A DNA stretch of 64,000 nt. Source: Flavobacterium sp. LC2016-23. GTDB lineage: Bacteria; Bacteroidota; Bacteroidia; Flavobacteriales; Flavobacteriaceae. The DNA lies in NCBI RefSeq assembly GCF_009674775.1, contig NZ_WKKE01000006.1:150596-214595 (forward strand), in the 5' to 3' direction. Each line of letters starts with the position of its first letter. Position 1 is the stretch's first letter. The position numbers and the translations under genes were made by a program. This document shows positions 7,685 to 17,447 of the stretch, one piece after another. The notes beneath the pieces are model-generated. The model had not been told where the DNA came from. It saw nothing but the letters and a program-made list of their open reading frames with translations, and ran no database searches.

Positions 7685-10600
7685 TTATTTCAGATTACGT
7701 ACATATTCAGAAGGGGAGATTCCGAATTCATTTTTAAAATTAGCAGTGAATCGTTTAGGGGAATTAAAACCAACGGCATACGCAATTTCGGCAATCTGAA
7801 GCTGACTTTTTTCCAGCAGCTGTCTGGCTCTTTTCAATCGGACGGTCCTTATGAATTCCGCGGGGCCTTTTCCGGTAATATGCATTAATTTTTTGTATAA
7901 ATGGGTTCGGCTCAGTCCTACGACAGCACTGAGTTCCTCTACTGTAAAATCCGGATTGGCGATGTTTTCCTCGACGGTTCTGATTGCTTTTTCTATTAAT
8001 TGTTCGTCAAGCGAAGTAATCGTGATTTCACCAGGTGCAACATCCATTTTCTGGCTAAAAGCCTGATGCGATTTTTTGGTCCAGTCTAAAAATTTATCGA
8101 TGCGGAGTTTAAGCAGATTAAAATTGAAAGGTTTGGTCAGGTAATCATCAGCACCCAGCATAAGTCCTTCTATTTTGTATTCTTCGGCAGTTCGGGCGGT
8201 AAGCAGTATTACGGGAATATGTGACCATTCTATGGTCGTTTTGATCTGGGCGCACAATTCGGTACCATTCATTTTGGGCATCATGACATCGCTCACCACA
8301 ATATTGACATTATTTTGCTGTAATTTTTCCAGGGCCTCAAGGCCATCATGGGCAACGAGAACCGTATAAAATTCTGAAAGGCTTTCGGACATGAAGTCGC
8401 AGAAATCTTTGTTGTCGTCTGTAAAAAGCAATACCGGTTTTTCGTTGGCTCTCTTTTCAGGAATATTTTCCACTACCGGAATCTGTTCTTTGTTTTTTAC
8501 TTTCTGAACCGGCAGCCTGAAGGTAAAAATGGTTCCTTTTGGGAAATTGTCCGTAACCGAAATACTCCCGCCATGCATCGTGATGTATTCGCTTACAATG
8601 TGAAGGCCAATGCCGCTTCCGGTATTTTCTTCGCTTTGTGCAGCCTGATAAAAGCGTTCAAAAATAGGTTTCTTGTCCTTTTCGGGAATTCCCTGACCCG
8701 TATCTGAAATCGAGACAGCCACCTGTTTGCCTTCGCGGTACAGGTGCAAATGGATGCTTCCTCCGTCCGGAGTATATTTAAAGGCATTGGATAACAGGTT
8801 AAAAAGTATTTTCTGGACTTTTACACTGTCAAATTTCATCATAAGCGTTTCCATTTCACTGGTATAAGTGAACTTCATATTCCGGTCTGTGGCATACGAT
8901 TGAAAAAGGGAGCATCTTTCCTGAATGTAATACACAAAATCTCCTGAGGTAAGATTCAGGCTTTCGGTACCCACATCCAGTTTACGGAAATCCAGCAGCG
9001 AAGTGATCAGCGTCATCAGCTGCTCTACATTTTTATAGACAATCGCCAGCTTGGCGCGAAGGCTTTCTTCGAGTTCCTTGTTCAGAATGTTTTGAAGCGG
9101 GATCGTAATCAGTGTCAGCGGTGTTCTCAGATCATGGCTGATATTCGTAAAAAACCGCAGTTTCATTTCATTCAGATTGATTTGCTGCAAATGCTCCAGT
9201 TGTATGCGCTGCTGCTCCAGTTCTTTTTGATGTTTTTTCTTCGTATAACTGATAACGTATACTGCAATGGCTGCGATTGCCAGTGCATAGAAGAGAAACG
9301 CCCAACCTGATAAATAGAAGGGTGGAGTGACCGTAATGGTTAAAACAGCCGGTTTTTCGTTCCAGATTCCGTCGCTGTTGGAGGCTTTTACCAAAAGGGT
9401 GTAAGTGCCCGGAGCAAGTGATGAAAACTCAATTTTATTTTTTTCTGTCGGAAGCCATTGATTGCTGAAGCCTTCCAGTTTATAGAGATAGCTCACTTTA
9501 TCGGCATTGACCAAATCAGACGTCGTAAACTGAATAGCAATTAACTGATCGTCATGGCTAAATGTAACTTCAGAGGTCTGCTCCATGGATTGTTTCAGTA
9601 AGCGATGCCCGTTATAAAGCGAATCTACCTGAACGGGTACATTACCGAGGCTTAGTCCGGTAAAAATGACCTGTGCAAGAGGTTTGCTTTTTTCTGCCAT
9701 TTTATTCGGGTTTACAGTGGTATATCCTTCTGTTCCGCCCAAAAGAATGTCTCCGTTCCGGAGTTTGTAAATCCCGTGGGTGTTGAAGTAATTGTCGTGA
9801 AGTCCGTCTTTGGTTGAAAAGTTCCTGCTGCTTATTTTTAAGATGCCTTTTGCATTGGGTTCAACCGTCAGTACCGATAATCCGTTGCTTGTCGTGACCC
9901 AGATGTGCTGGTGATTGTCTTCAATAATTCCTTTTACAATATTGTCAGACAATCCATTGGTCTTGTCAAAATAGTAGACGGTATCTTTTTTGGTATCCCA
10001 GACCGATACCCCTTTAGAATGCCCCAGCCAGATATTATTCCGGGTATCTTTATAAACACTGGAGGTAAATATTTGCCTGAATTTTTGGGTTTTGCTTTTG
10101 TTTCCCGAAGCTTTGACCTGATGTCCGGTCAGAATATCAATACTGAAAAGCCCGCTGTCTGTGCCAACGTACAATAGGTCTCCGTTGTCATAAAACATAT
10201 CCAGGGTAAATTCGAGGCCTTTGACTGTTTTGGCTATGGTTTCAAAACGGGTTGCACCGTTTCTGAGGCATTGAATGCCGTGTCCGAGTGTACCAATCCA
10301 TATGTTGCCGTAACGGTCTTCTTTTAGATTCCAGATGTCATTCGAGTTTAAAGTGCTGTTTTCTTTGGTAAAATGCTGAAAGCTTCCGTTTTCATAGCAA
10401 AATAAACCGTTTAAGTAGGTGCCAATCCAGATTCTTCCCTTTTGATCTTCCAGTAAGGAAACAATTACATTGCTCGCCAGAGGCATTTTCCTGATTGTAT
10501 TTGCAGCGGATTTTTCCTTGAAATACAGACCGTTCCCATCGGTTCCCAGCCAGAGATTTCCTTTTTTATCTTCCAGGAAAGTGCTGACGTCCTTACAGTC

Positions 10601-11659
10601 CTGTAATTCGATATTCACGAGATTGCCAAAACTGGCATTATAATACGAAATTCCTTTTTTGTTGTGGCCCGCCCAAATGGTTCCGGTATCATCTTTATAC
10701 AGACAGCCGATATTATTGGATGCGATAGAAGCAGCGTCATCCGGGTTGTGGGTAATGTGGGAAATGCTGCTGTTTTCGGTGTTAAAGATAAAAATTCCCT
10801 GATGGTCTGTGCCAATCCATACCTTGCCGTTTCCGTCATCTTTAATATCGAATATGACATCGCTTTGTACATTTACGGTATTGCTGACCGCGATTTTTTT
10901 CCATCCGGCGTGGATGCTTTTTTGATAATAAAGCGCCGCGGTATTCGAGAAAAGCCACAATCCGTTTTGGGAATCGACATAAATTTTATTCTTTTTGTTC
11001 TGAATATTCTGTGCTACAGCATCAGGCAGTTTAAAAAGTGATTCCTTTCCGTTTCTTTTGTCTGTTTTTAAAATAGTTCCGGATCGGAGCACTCTAAAAA
11101 TAGAATTGCCGTCATCGCCTAAAAATACAGTGGCAGCGTCGTTTATTTTTTCTTGGGAGGTAAAGGTTTTTAAGACTTTTTTACGGGTGTCGTACACAAA
11201 GATTTTGTTTTTGGACAAAACCCATAAGTCTTTGTTTTTATCGACGTAGATTTTATAATTTTCATCCGTTTTAATCCCCAAATCTTTGAGTACATTCGGA
11301 ATATCGCTTCTGAAATTATCTTTATTACGCTGATAAACAATATAACTGGCTTCGGTACTGATCCAGATATTCCCCAGGCCATCTTCCTGTAAGTCACGAA
11401 TATCGTCGTTGATGATGGACGAAGGTTTATCAGATTTTGTAGAATATATTTTAAATCCGTAGCCGTCATAACGGTTCAGGCCTGATTCAGTCCCAATCCA
11501 CAGAAAGCCGTAACGGTCTTTTAAAATACTTTTTATTGTACTGTTCGAAAGTCCGTCGTTTGTTCTTAAATGATGAAACGTATACGATTGTCCCACAGCA
11601 TCCAGACAGGCCATGAGTGACAGAAAAAATACGTAAAGGAATCGGTTAAACGGTTTCAT
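7685..11659 (-). CDS. Hybrid two-component system (propeller sensor, kinase, receiver, AraC output)
   Basis: The 1324-residue one-protein signalling system has, in order: a signal peptide (to about 23), two seven-bladed regulatory propellers with many repeats of the LWIGTESGLNRYD type, a Y_Y_Y domain (about 700-770), one membrane helix (YLSGWAFLFYALAIAAIAVY), HisKA with NISHDLRTPL (His near 840), an ATPase domain (LLSNAFKYTPDGG; SDTGQGIP), a receiver (SDVMMPKMNG, Asp near 1123) and a C-terminal AraC domain (from about 1225). In Bacteroidota these proteins bind an oligosaccharide in the periplasm and switch on a nearby polysaccharide locus. The adjacent gene, transcribed just ahead of it, is the GH31 lipoprotein, so a xyloside-type signal is plausible. 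Confidence 0.95.
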   Translation of the reverse strand: MKPFNRFLYVFFLSLMACLDAVGQSYTFHHLRTNDGLSNSTIKSILKDRYGFLWIGTESGLNRYDGYGFKIYSTKSDKPSSIINDDIRDLQEDGLGNIWISTEASYIVYQRNKDNFRSDIPNVLKDLGIKTDENYKIYVDKNKDLWVLSKNKIFVYDTRKKVLKTFTSQEKINDAATVFLGDDGNSIFRVLRSGTILKTDKRNGKESLFKLPDAVAQNIQNKKNKIYVDSQNGLWLFSNTAALYYQKSIHAGWKKIAVSNTVNVQSDVIFDIKDDGNGKVWIGTDHQGIFIFNTENSSISHITHNPDDAASIASNNIGCLYKDDTGTIWAGHNKKGISYYNASFGNLVNIELQDCKDVSTFLEDKKGNLWLGTDGNGLYFKEKSAANTIRKMPLASNVIVSLLEDQKGRIWIGTYLNGLFCYENGSFQHFTKENSTLNSNDIWNLKEDRYGNIWIGTLGHGIQCLRNGATRFETIAKTVKGLEFTLDMFYDNGDLLYVGTDSGLFSIDILTGHQVKASGNKSKTQKFRQIFTSSVYKDTRNNIWLGHSKGVSVWDTKKDTVYYFDKTNGLSDNIVKGIIEDNHQHIWVTTSNGLSVLTVEPNAKGILKISSRNFSTKDGLHDNYFNTHGIYKLRNGDILLGGTEGYTTVNPNKMAEKSKPLAQVIFTGLSLGNVPVQVDSLYNGHRLLKQSMEQTSEVTFSHDDQLIAIQFTTSDLVNADKVSYLYKLEGFSNQWLPTEKNKIEFSSLAPGTYTLLVKASNSDGIWNEKPAVLTITVTPPFYLSGWAFLFYALAIAAIAVYVISYTKKKHQKELEQQRIQLEHLQQINLNEMKLRFFTNISHDLRTPLTLITIPLQNILNKELEESLRAKLAIVYKNVEQLMTLITSLLDFRKLDVGTESLNLTSGDFVYYIQERCSLFQSYATDRNMKFTYTSEMETLMMKFDSVKVQKILFNLLSNAFKYTPDGGSIHLHLYREGKQVAVSISDTGQGIPEKDKKPIFERFYQAAQSEENTGSGIGLHIVSEYITMHGGSISVTDNFPKGTIFTFRLPVQKVKNKEQIPVVENIPEKRANEKPVLLFTDDNKDFCDFMSESLSEFYTVLVAHDGLEALEKLQQNNVNIVVSDVMMPKMNGTELCAQIKTTIEWSHIPVILLTARTAEEYKIEGLMLGADDYLTKPFNFNLLKLRIDKFLDWTKKSHQAFSQKMDVAPGEITITSLDEQLIEKAIRTVEENIANPDFTVEELSAVVGLSRTHLYKKLMHITGKGPAEFIRTVRLKRARQLLEKSQLQIAEIAYAVGFNSPKRFTANFKNEFGISPSEYVRNLK

Positions 11660-11785
11660 TTAAAAGTAAGCAGCTTTTGGAAGCACAATATAGGATAATA
11701 TTTCAAGAACTGTGTTTTTTGCGAAATCCTTCCAAAGGTATAAAGCAGTGCGGAATACTGCCAGAATTTTGGTTTTTATTTCATA

Positions 11786-11826
11786 AAAAAAGAGGCTTAT
11801 ACTAATGCGTATAAACCTCTTTTGAT
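11786..11826. terminator. Hairpin terminator after the GH31 gene
   Basis: A stem pairing AAAAGAGG..TTATAC with GTATAA..CCTCTTTT and loop TAATGC ends two bases before the GH31 stop codon at 11828. It separates GH31 from the hybrid sensor gene. Confidence 0.8.
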
Positions 11827-11827
11827 C

Positions 11828-14692
11828 TTATTTCAGCTTTACGGTTTGCTGATTTCCGTTGTAACTAATTTCTTTTCCTGTGGCATCGTAGGTAAAAGCC
11901 TGCGGTTTATCTTTACTGACGGGTACAATCACGAATTTACGATTTTGAATCATTCCGTCGAATTTTCCTTTTTGCGCCCCAATGGTCAGGGTTCCGGAAG
12001 CTTCATTGTAATTAAAAGCGATATTCGAAAAGCTTCCTTTTTCGTAGTTGTAATTTTCGTTTTCATCTTCATACAAGGTGAATTTTCCATCTTGTCCCAT
12101 GTAAACGTAAAGTACAATTTTGTCCGCTTTTTTCTCTGTGCTGTATTGCATTTCAGGTCCAACCGGAATAATTGATCCTTCGCGAATGAATAACGGGATG
12201 TGCTCATAAGGTGCATCCACATTGAGTTGCTGCCCGCCTGTAATATAACGTCCGGTATAGAAATCGAACCAGTTGGTGCCTTCCGGGAAATATACATTGC
12301 GGCTACGGGCTTCGTATTTATAAACCGGGCAAACCATAAAGGATGGTCCGAACATAAACTGATCGCTCAGGTTCTGTACTTTTTTATCGGCTGCAAAATC
12401 CATAAACAAAGGTCTCATGATGGTATAATCGTCAAAGTACGTCATTCCCGCCATGGTGTAGATGTACGGCATTAGTCTGTAACGCAAGTTGGTATAATAC
12501 AAAATAGACTGGTAAGCCGGATGCGTATCAGGTGCTATGTTCCAGGGCTCGCGGTACGGAAATTGGCCGTGTGCTCTGTATAAAGGAGCGAAGGCACCAA
12601 ACTGAAACCAGCGGGTATTTAATTCTCTCCATTCTTTATAATCGGCATTTTCCTGGCCATTTTTGTCGTATTGCTGCTGTCCGCTTACATATCGGTCTTC
12701 CACACAGAAACCGCCAATATCCATCGTCCAGTACGGAATACCGCTTACCGCGAAATTAAGTCCGGCAGAAATCTGAGCTTTCATATCTTCCCAGCGTGTC
12801 GCAATATCACCACTCCAGGTGGCTGTAGAATAGCGCTGTAAACCTGCAAATCCGGATCTTGTCAGCAGAAATACTCTTTTGTTGGGTTCCACGCTGCGTT
12901 GTCCGTCATAGATGGCTTCCGCGTTCATTAAGGCATAGGTATTAAAGAATTCGGTAGAAGAACCCAGCGCTGTTGGGCCGCATAACGCTTTTCGATACTC
13001 CATATCGGTACAATCCAGTACGTTTGGTTCGCTGGCGTCCATCCACCAGGCATCGATTTTTAGCGGGTATAAGTTATCATAGATTTGTTTCCAGAATAAT
13101 TTACGGGCACCACCGGAATAGGCATCATAAAAAGATCCGACATAACCAGGGCCAACCCAGTCCTTAACGTTGTCTTTTATGGCTTGCTGGTACATCCAGC
13201 CTTTTTCATCAAATTCCTTGAAATGTTCGGTTGTTTTGTAAAACTTCGGCCAGACTGAAATCATCATTTTTCCGTTCAGAGCATGAATAGAATCGACCAT
13301 TCCCTGTGGATCCGGGAAACGTTTTTTGTCAAATTCATGGCTTCCCCAGGCATCTTCTTCCCAGTAATTCCAGTCCAGGACAATATTATCAATCGGAAAT
13401 TTACGTTTTCTGAATTCTTTCAGATTACCGACAATTTCATCCTGTGTTTTATATCTTTCGCGGCTTTGCCAGTATCCCATGGCCCATTTTGGCATAATCT
13501 GGGATTTCCCTGTTAAGGTACGGTAGCCTTTAATGACTTCGTCTGCAGAATTTCCGTGCACGAAATAATAATCGATTTTGGGTGTCATTTCGCTCCACCA
13601 CACCTGATTGTTTTTTTCTTCTGCCGGCTGAGGCGTCAGTACCCGTAAACCGCAATAAGAAGTTCCGCCATCCGGTTTCCATTCAATGCGCAAGGGAACG
13701 CGTTTTCCGGCTTCTAACGGCAAAGAGAATTTATAACTATTCGGATTCCAGGCGGTTCTCCAGCGCTCCGGAACAACTAATTCGTTGTTTAAGTAGACTT
13801 TTACATATCCGGCATAATACAACGTAAACTTATACGTCCCGTTTTCCGGTGCTTCAATTAATCCTTCATACGTAACGTCAGCTTTTTTTAAAGGGAAATT
13901 TTGCGGTAATTTTTTGATGCTTTTAATGTCTTCAAAGAAAATAGATTCTTCTTTGCGCTCGATGTCTTGCACGTCTTTGACATTAGAAACATATGTTCCG
14001 GTCAAAGCACCGGGATTTCCTTTTTTATCGTATAATTTAAAAACGGTATTCAATTGTGCATACGGACGGCTTTCACCAAAACGGCTCAAAGAATAACTGT
14101 CCCATAAAACACCGTAGTTTTTATTCGAAACAATAAAAGGCACGGAAACTTTGGTATTGTATTGAAACAATTCTTCATTTTTACCTTTGTAATTGAATTC
14201 ATCAGCCTGATGCTGCCCCAGTCCGTGGAAAGCTTCATCCGCAGGGGAGTCAAAGATCTGGCGAACCGTGTAGCCTTTGGTTCCTTCTACTTCAATCGGC
14301 GTGAAATTTCGTCCTCCGCCTGCTTTTTCGGCTAAAATGAGTTTTCCGTCTTTGTCTCTAAAGTTGATTCCGCCATTTATTTTAGAAACCATCACTTTCA
14401 GTCGTGCAGTGACTACCGAAATAGAATCGGCAACATTCGTTTCTACTTTATAAGGAACTTTTGATTTTCCGGCGACAATTATCAGTGAAGAATCTTTTGC
14501 GAAGGCAGCATCAGGAGTTGCCGAAACATGTATGAGTTCGTCCTGCAGTACCTGGATACGTACTTTCTGCACATCTGTCTTGGTGTTTTGTTTCACGCTT
14601 ACAATGATGCCGTCGTCTATCGTCTGATATTGCTTCACCGAACAGGAAGCCAACAGCGTTGCAGCAAATAAGAAATGTATTTTTTGGCGCAT
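11828..14692 (-). CDS. GH31 alpha-xylosidase-type lipoprotein with PA14 insert
   Basis: The 954-residue protein has lipobox LLASC near residue 17, an N-terminal beta domain, a PA14-type insert (about 230-375, including GTYKFTLYYAGYVKVYLNNE) and a GH31 barrel. The nucleophile lies in WWMDASEPN (D552) and the acid/base in TWSGDIATR (D629). C-terminal beta domains follow. PA14-inserted GH31 enzymes of Bacteroidota and Cellvibrio are alpha-xylosidases that trim xyloglucan oligosaccharides, so this activity is the best guess. Alpha-glucosidase is the alternative. The gene is transcribed toward the hybrid sensor, with a terminator between. No SusC/SusD pair is adjacent. Confidence 0.9.
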   Translation of the reverse strand: MRQKIHFLFAATLLASCSVKQYQTIDDGIIVSVKQNTKTDVQKVRIQVLQDELIHVSATPDAAFAKDSSLIIVAGKSKVPYKVETNVADSISVVTARLKVMVSKINGGINFRDKDGKLILAEKAGGGRNFTPIEVEGTKGYTVRQIFDSPADEAFHGLGQHQADEFNYKGKNEELFQYNTKVSVPFIVSNKNYGVLWDSYSLSRFGESRPYAQLNTVFKLYDKKGNPGALTGTYVSNVKDVQDIERKEESIFFEDIKSIKKLPQNFPLKKADVTYEGLIEAPENGTYKFTLYYAGYVKVYLNNELVVPERWRTAWNPNSYKFSLPLEAGKRVPLRIEWKPDGGTSYCGLRVLTPQPAEEKNNQVWWSEMTPKIDYYFVHGNSADEVIKGYRTLTGKSQIMPKWAMGYWQSRERYKTQDEIVGNLKEFRKRKFPIDNIVLDWNYWEEDAWGSHEFDKKRFPDPQGMVDSIHALNGKMMISVWPKFYKTTEHFKEFDEKGWMYQQAIKDNVKDWVGPGYVGSFYDAYSGGARKLFWKQIYDNLYPLKIDAWWMDASEPNVLDCTDMEYRKALCGPTALGSSTEFFNTYALMNAEAIYDGQRSVEPNKRVFLLTRSGFAGLQRYSTATWSGDIATRWEDMKAQISAGLNFAVSGIPYWTMDIGGFCVEDRYVSGQQQYDKNGQENADYKEWRELNTRWFQFGAFAPLYRAHGQFPYREPWNIAPDTHPAYQSILYYTNLRYRLMPYIYTMAGMTYFDDYTIMRPLFMDFAADKKVQNLSDQFMFGPSFMVCPVYKYEARSRNVYFPEGTNWFDFYTGRYITGGQQLNVDAPYEHIPLFIREGSIIPVGPEMQYSTEKKADKIVLYVYMGQDGKFTLYEDENENYNYEKGSFSNIAFNYNEASGTLTIGAQKGKFDGMIQNRKFVIVPVSKDKPQAFTYDATGKEISYNGNQQTVKLK

Positions 14693-15034
14693 GGTTAAAT
14701 AGTGGTTTTAGTAAAGTTTTAAGGTAACAAATTTCAGTATAAAAATTTTATTTAGGGTATGTGTATGTTTTGAAGAAGGTATCATGATGAATTATTTACC
14801 TGGTTTCCGGAGCGAAAATCCTTTAAATGCCGTCTCTTTTTGGGATTGTGGAAATACTAATTATTTCTCCGGTTTTTGATGTAGCAACAGGCCAAAAGTG
14901 TTGCCGCATAACTTTTGAATTTCCACTGGGGTTTGTCGGAGTAATTAATCTGTTGCATTATTTTGAATATTAAAAAGGAAAAGGGAATAGCTTTTTTAAA
15001 CTATCCCCTTTTAAAATCTTAATTTTTGTATGGC
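14693..15034. other. Intergenic with esterase terminator at 14979-15014
   Basis: The region holds the hairpin terminator listed separately and presumably the promoter of the GH31 gene near 14730. I could not place a consensus promoter there. Confidence 0.5.
14979..15014 (-). terminator. Hairpin terminator after esterase gene
   Basis: AAAAGGGAATAG (14979-14990) pairs with CTATCCCCTTTT (15001-15012) with one mismatch, around a T/A-rich loop. It lies 20 bases past the stop of the minus-strand hydrolase. Confidence 0.7.
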
Positions 15035-16084
15035 TTATTTCAAAGTAGTTTTGATCACTACAGCAGCTTGTTCAACGGCAGTTTGTACAGCAGGTACATT
15101 CGCAATTGGATTAAGAAGACCGTAGTCGTGAATCAATCCTGCATATCTTGTTAGTGTTACCGGAACTCCGGCTTCGTTTAGTTTTCTGGCGTACGCTTCG
15201 CCTTCATCTCTCAAAACATCATTTTCAGCAGTTTGCACCAGTGCAGGAGGTAAGTCTTTCAGTTGGGCTAAGCTGGCCTGCAACGGAGAAGCGTAGAGTT
15301 CTTTTCTTTTGTTGGTGTCAGGTAAATAATTGTCCCAGAACCATTTCATCATGTTTTTGGTTAGGAATCTTCCGTTTGCAAAAGAATTGTACGATTCAGT
15401 TTCAAAATTAGCATCGGTTACCGGCCATAATAAAACCTGCAGTTTAATATGCGGTCCTTTTTTGTCTTTTGCCATTAAAGTGATCGCTGCTGTCATATTT
15501 CCACCCACACTGTTTCCTGCTACGGCAAGATTTTTACCATCCACACCAATTTCTTTTCCGTGTTCTGCTACCCATTGTGTGGCGGCGTAAATTTCATTGA
15601 TGGCCACCGGATATTGTGCTTCCGGAGAAGGAGTGTAATCCGGGAAAACCGCAACGGCACCACTTTTTACAACTAAATCACGAACCAGTCTTCTGTGGGT
15701 AGGATAGTCTCCTAAAACCCATCCACCACCATGAATGAAGATAAATACGGGCGCATTGGCTTTAACTCCTTTTGGTTTTGTAATGTGAATTTTAACGTTG
15801 TATCCGTTTTGTGAAATTACTTTTTCAGATTCATCGATACCGGAATAATCAACTTCTACCGATTTTTGAGCGCCAACCAGGACATTTCTGGCATCAGAAA
15901 CACTTAATTGTTCTAATGGTTTTCCGTCACCTGAATTTAAAGCTTTTAAAAACGAACGGACTTCTGTAAAGACCTGAGGATCATTTTCTCCTTTAATTTG
16001 TCTTTCTTGTGCTGTAGCCATTGTGTTTATCATAAACAATGCTGCAATAAATAAACCTTGTGGTAATAATTTAATAGTTTTCAT
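15035..16084 (-). CDS. Exported alpha/beta-hydrolase, hormone-sensitive-lipase type
   Basis: The 349-residue protein has a signal peptide (cleavage near ATAQE) and the HSL (family IV) esterase signature. The oxyanion motif HGGGW is at 118-122, the nucleophile elbow GNSVGG at 190-195 (S192), the acid D289 in ENDVLRDEG and the histidine H319 in LIHDYG. It should hydrolyse short-chain esters in the periplasm or outside, such as acyl groups on sugars or small esters. The AraC gene lies 77 bases upstream on the same strand, and a good promoter sits in that gap. It can therefore be expressed alone or by read-through from the kai operon. Confidence 0.85.
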   Translation of the reverse strand: MKTIKLLPQGLFIAALFMINTMATAQERQIKGENDPQVFTEVRSFLKALNSGDGKPLEQLSVSDARNVLVGAQKSVEVDYSGIDESEKVISQNGYNVKIHITKPKGVKANAPVFIFIHGGGWVLGDYPTHRRLVRDLVVKSGAVAVFPDYTPSPEAQYPVAINEIYAATQWVAEHGKEIGVDGKNLAVAGNSVGGNMTAAITLMAKDKKGPHIKLQVLLWPVTDANFETESYNSFANGRFLTKNMMKWFWDNYLPDTNKRKELYASPLQASLAQLKDLPPALVQTAENDVLRDEGEAYARKLNEAGVPVTLTRYAGLIHDYGLLNPIANVPAVQTAVEQAAVVIKTTLK

Positions 16085-16119
16085 ATCTTTTATGTTTTAT
16101 CAGTTATAATTTGATAGGG

Positions 16120-16149
16120 CAAAGATATGGCGGTAGTAAGGTGTTAAAA
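16120..16149 (-). promoter_or_regulatory. Promoter for esterase gene
   Basis: Read on the minus strand, TATCTTTG (16127 down to 16120) is a perfect -7 box. The -33 triplet 19 bases upstream is TTT. The start codon at 16084 follows about 35 bases later. Confidence 0.55.
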
Positions 16150-16161
16150 ATAGATAAAAGT

Positions 16162-17034
16162 CTATTCTAATTGTACATTTTTCCCTTGAAGGTATTTTTT
16201 TCTGAAATTGGAAGGAGTGTCGCCAACTTTATTGGTAAAAAGCCGGTTAAAATAAGCCGGATCATCATATCCGAGCTGGTACGCAATTTCTTTTACGCTT
16301 AAAGAAGAATAGCCTAAAAGCCTTTTTGCTTCCAGTATGATTCTGTCTTTAATAATATCGTTGGGCTGTTTAAGTTCCAGACGATTGAATTTATTGGATA
16401 GTGTTTTTGGGGCTACGCCAAGAATATCAGCATAATCTGCCACGGTATGTTTGTTTCTGAAGTGAATTTCGACCAGGCGGCTAAAATCCCTGAAGAAATC
16501 CATTTCCCGTGAAGGTTCATTATTCAGAGCGCCTAATTGCTGTACTTTCCAGATTCGGGTTGCTTTTATGATAAGTTGTTTCAAATAGGTCCGGATCATT
16601 TCTTCCTGCGAAGCGTCGGGAGCATCAAATTCTTCCTGAATCTGATTGTAAATTCCTTCCACAAATAAAACTTCCTTGTCGGGCAGGGCTGTCATGGGCA
16701 TTTCGAAAATATTATTAAATAATAAACCATCGCAGGCCACTTCGGCATCGTGAATTTGTACGCAATAAAAATCACGGTTATAGTACATGAAATAACCCTG
16801 CGTTTTTCCCTCTTTTTCAATTTGCAGATACTGATTGCTATTGATAAAAAACAAGGAAGACGCAGTGGTTTTGTACTGTTTAAAATCGATGGTTACAGAA
16901 CAATCCTCAGGTAAATAAAGCACTTTAATGTAAGGCTTATAAGCATCAGTATTAATTTCGTCAACAGCATCCTGACTGAGCACCATAAAGCCCAGTTTTT
17001 TATAATTGGATTCGAAAAAATTCAGGGTTTTCAT
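16162..17034 (-). CDS. AraC family transcriptional regulator
   Basis: The 290-residue protein has an N-terminal cupin-like sensor half (VTIDFKQYKTTASSLFFINS) and a C-terminal AraC domain with two helix-turn-helix units (HTVADYADILGVAPKTLSNK; SVKEIAYQLGYDDPAYFNRL). Its ATG lies 5 bases after the stop of the receiver gene. It therefore appears to be the last member of the kaiC-kaiB-kaiB-kinase-receiver transcription unit and a candidate output regulator. It may also control the esterase downstream. The receiver itself has no output domain, so an AraC partner would make sense, but phosphotransfer cannot reach this protein directly because it lacks a receiver. Confidence 0.85.
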   Translation of the reverse strand: MKTLNFFESNYKKLGFMVLSQDAVDEINTDAYKPYIKVLYLPEDCSVTIDFKQYKTTASSLFFINSNQYLQIEKEGKTQGYFMYYNRDFYCVQIHDAEVACDGLLFNNIFEMPMTALPDKEVLFVEGIYNQIQEEFDAPDASQEEMIRTYLKQLIIKATRIWKVQQLGALNNEPSREMDFFRDFSRLVEIHFRNKHTVADYADILGVAPKTLSNKFNRLELKQPNDIIKDRIILEAKRLLGYSSLSVKEIAYQLGYDDPAYFNRLFTNKVGDTPSNFRKKYLQGKNVQLE

Positions 17035-17039
17035 TACGA

Positions 17040-17447
17040 TTATTCTTGTGCTATAATACTAACAATGTTTTTTGGAATCTCTTCAAAAGCTTCAAAAGAA
17101 TACGGTTTGATTAAATACGCTTTTACGCCCAGTGAATCACATTTTTCTTTATAGGACGGATTTATGCTGGTCGAATATACAAAACACGGAATCGTTTTTA
17201 AATTAGTATCATTTAAAATCTCTTTCAGCGCTTCAATACCATCCAGTATGGGCATATTTATATCGGTAAGAATCACATCGGGAACGGGATTAGAAACGTC
17301 TTTGAGGTAATTCAGAAGCTCTTCACCATTGTTTACAAGGCTTACTTTTCCAAAATCCGGGTTTTTATTAAAAGTCTCGTACATCACTTCAGCATCATCG
17401 CTGTCGTCTTCGGCAATAACAATATGGAGGTTATTTAGCATCGGCAT
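17040..17447 (-). CDS. Stand-alone response-regulator receiver
   Basis: 135 residues, a receiver domain only. The acidic pair is in IAEDDSDDAEV (13-21), the phosphoacceptor is D62 in ILTDINMPILDG, the switch Thr/Ser is in YSTS and the lysine is in LIKPYSF. The ATG overlaps the stop of the kinase gene by one base (TAATG), which indicates translational coupling. Similar Rcp1-like single receivers are shuttles from PAS/phytochrome kinases to other proteins. It belongs to the kai operon. Confidence 0.9.
   Translation of the reverse strand: MPMLNNLHIVIAEDDSDDAEVMYETFNKNPDFGKVSLVNNGEELLNYLKDVSNPVPDVILTDINMPILDGIEALKEILNDTNLKTIPCFVYSTSINPSYKEKCDSLGVKAYLIKPYSFEAFEEIPKNIVSIIAQE

Noticed and set aside
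15035..16084. Esterase as part of the GH31/xyloside locus
   Set aside because: A terminator and 340 bases separate it from GH31, it has its own promoter, and its upstream neighbours belong to the kai operon.
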